This document shows, piece after piece, positions 32,767-33,804 of a stretch of DNA of 33,804 nucleotides. The first letter of the stretch is position 1. The number at the start of each line of letters is the position of its first letter. Location of the stretch: the NCBI GenBank assembly GCA_016285345.1, contig JAEEQN010000034.1:1-33804 (forward strand). Direction: 5' to 3'. A program made the translations under genes and the position numbers. A model generated the notes under the pieces. It made no database searches. It had not been told where the DNA came from and saw nothing but the letters and a program-made list of their open reading frames with translations. This stretch comes from Victivallales bacterium. GTDB taxonomy: Bacteria; Verrucomicrobiota; Lentisphaeria; Victivallales; UBA1829.

Positions 32767-32962
32767 GGAGCTTGGACAATCCAGCATCATCATGCGCCCT
32801 CAGGCCGCCTCACTCAACCACGTTTCCGAGCATTTCCGCTACACTTGATTCGGAACAATTTCAAGCATCATTCGGAATTATTCCGAAAGAAATGTGATAT
32901 TGTTCCGCAAGAAAGACGACCGTGAGGTGGTGTCCGGCTACCCCACGGCAAAAATGTCCACC

Positions 32963-33804
32963 TCACCCCGTCAGCTTTTGGCGAAGTTCAACTACGGTTC
33001 GCGGACCGGATTTGATCATGATTTCGAGAATCTGCTTGATCTCCTCGGCATACTGGCGAGGCAGTTGTTTCAATAGGTCGAGAATCTCCGGGTCACGGGA
33101 GCAGTCTCCAAGTAAATGCGGATTCGTTCCGTCAGCGAGGTTCAGGAAGTCGGGCAGGAGCTGCATCTTTTCGCGCTTGGCCTCCAGACTGGCATGATTG
33201 CTGTAGAGCTTGGTCATCTCAGGCGTAAGGTGGCCGACGATACCCTGAACCACGTTCATTGGTATTCCGTATAGGCCAGCATAATAACAGAAAGAATGAC
33301 GGCAGCTGTGAAGATCCTTAACAGAGACGGCACGATTGCGTCCGGCAGGTTTGACCGTGGTGACAATATGGCACTTCTCCTCAAGGAATGTTTTGACGCG
33401 ATAGGAAACGCCGCTTGGGTTATGCAGATACATTTCCGCATGAAGAGGCAGGACGTATTTGTCATATTCGCCTTTGCCCGTCCTCTTCTCCTGAAGCTCT
33501 GCAAGGTAGACGGCCAACGGTGGCATGATCGGGATGTCCACACCAACCTGCGTCTTGCGCATCTTTCCCCTGCAGATGACGAGGTTTTCCAGATCGACTT
33601 CACTCCACTTCAGCGTGCAGATGTCGCCTTCACGAAGCGCCGTTGAAAACGCAATGGTAAACAGAGGACGTGTGAAATCGTCGAGGTTCTCCTTGATCGT
33701 TTCCAGTTCGTCCGGCGTGAACGGCTGCCTATTCTCGGTCTGTAAGGACGGCTTGGGGATATTGGCGAACGGATTGCTGACGATCCCAGCATCGTCAGCC
33801 AGCA
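32963..33804 (-). CDS. Tyrosine recombinase / integrase (N-terminus beyond window)
   Basis: The frame is open from the right edge to the stop at 32963, 279 residues and more, not merely from the internal ATG at 33562. The catalytic set is visible: first Arg in TALREGDICTLKWSEVDL (around 33632), Lys in CRGKMRKT, HSCRH with the His and second Arg, the GHLTPEMTKLY segment with the last His and the nucleophile Tyr in TKLYSNH. The part at the edge (NPFANIPKPSL, TPDELETI) looks like the hinge to the N-terminal core-binding domain. It should catalyse integration at tRNA-Val, whose remnant lies 1.7 kb to the left. The C-terminal ~65 residues after the Tyr are an extension not needed for catalysis. 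Confidence 0.88.
   Translation of the reverse strand, partial: LADDAGIVSNPFANIPKPSLQTENRQPFTPDELETIKENLDDFTRPLFTIAFSTALREGDICTLKWSEVDLENLVICRGKMRKTQVGVDIPIMPPLAVYLAELQEKRTGKGEYDKYVLPLHAEMYLHNPSGVSYRVKTFLEEKCHIVTTVKPAGRNRAVSVKDLHSCRHSFCYYAGLYGIPMNVVQGIVGHLTPEMTKLYSNHASLEAKREKMQLLPDFLNLADGTNPHLLGDCSRDPEILDLLKQLPRQYAEEIKQILEIMIKSGPRTVVELRQKLTG

Noticed and set aside
33256-33603. Second minus-strand ORF overlapping the integrase, suggesting a frameshift
   Set aside because: The integrase frame is continuous from the stop to the window edge with all catalytic residues, so no frameshift is needed.

Overview
This window is chromosomal DNA from a GC-rich, Gram-negative bacterium. Evidence for Gram-negative is a lipobox lipoprotein, an MsbA-like exporter and a CPA2/Kef-type antiporter. 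The gene mix (GH43 glycosidase, DUF4139 protein, compact UvrC, Nif11-like peptide) would fit a gut anaerobe of the PVC group such as Lentisphaerota/Victivallales. That placement is a guess; no rRNA gene or other firm phylogenetic marker is present. Promoters are easy to read by eye: TTGAAA-like -35, 16-17 bp spacer, TATATT-like -10.

Left chromosomal block (1-4632): the 3' part of a GH43 glycosidase with a CBM6-like tail and a terminator; a single-domain response regulator; a short intergenic repeat tract; a TPR lipoprotein; and dnaG primase.

Island (about 4640-8050): an A+T-richer insertion between dnaG and copA. It opens with a structured intergenic region that carries, on the minus strand, a good promoter and a good terminator about 80 bases apart (candidate small RNA). 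Then come a DUF4417 protein, a translationally coupled 133-aa protein that looks like a free-standing polymorphic-toxin C-terminal domain, and three tandem paralogous ~185-aa genes that look like its immunity genes. The second and third paralogs are each preceded by a 20-codon remnant of a toxin 3' end, so the array appears to have grown by stepwise acquisition or duplication of toxin-tip/immunity cassettes followed by loss of the toxins. The paralogs are also mosaic. This is the most interesting part of the window.

Central chromosomal block (8090-31089): a minus-strand operon (ABC exporter, Kef-type antiporter, copper P-type ATPase with two near-identical metal-binding domains); pgi; a DUF4139 protein; a rhomboid protease followed by glgA, queA and an unusually short uvrC; a GT-C-type membrane protein; a Nif11-like small protein; a five-helix membrane protein; typA; and an ABC-F ATPase.

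Right end (31145-33804): a minus-strand terminator and the 3' half of a tRNA-Val(GAC), from anticodon loop to CCA. Beyond this scar lie a DUF4143-type AAA ATPase with repeat-rich upstream DNA and a tyrosine recombinase that runs off the window. This is read as one end of an integrated element that used tRNA-Val as attachment site; the element and the restored tRNA should continue to the right.
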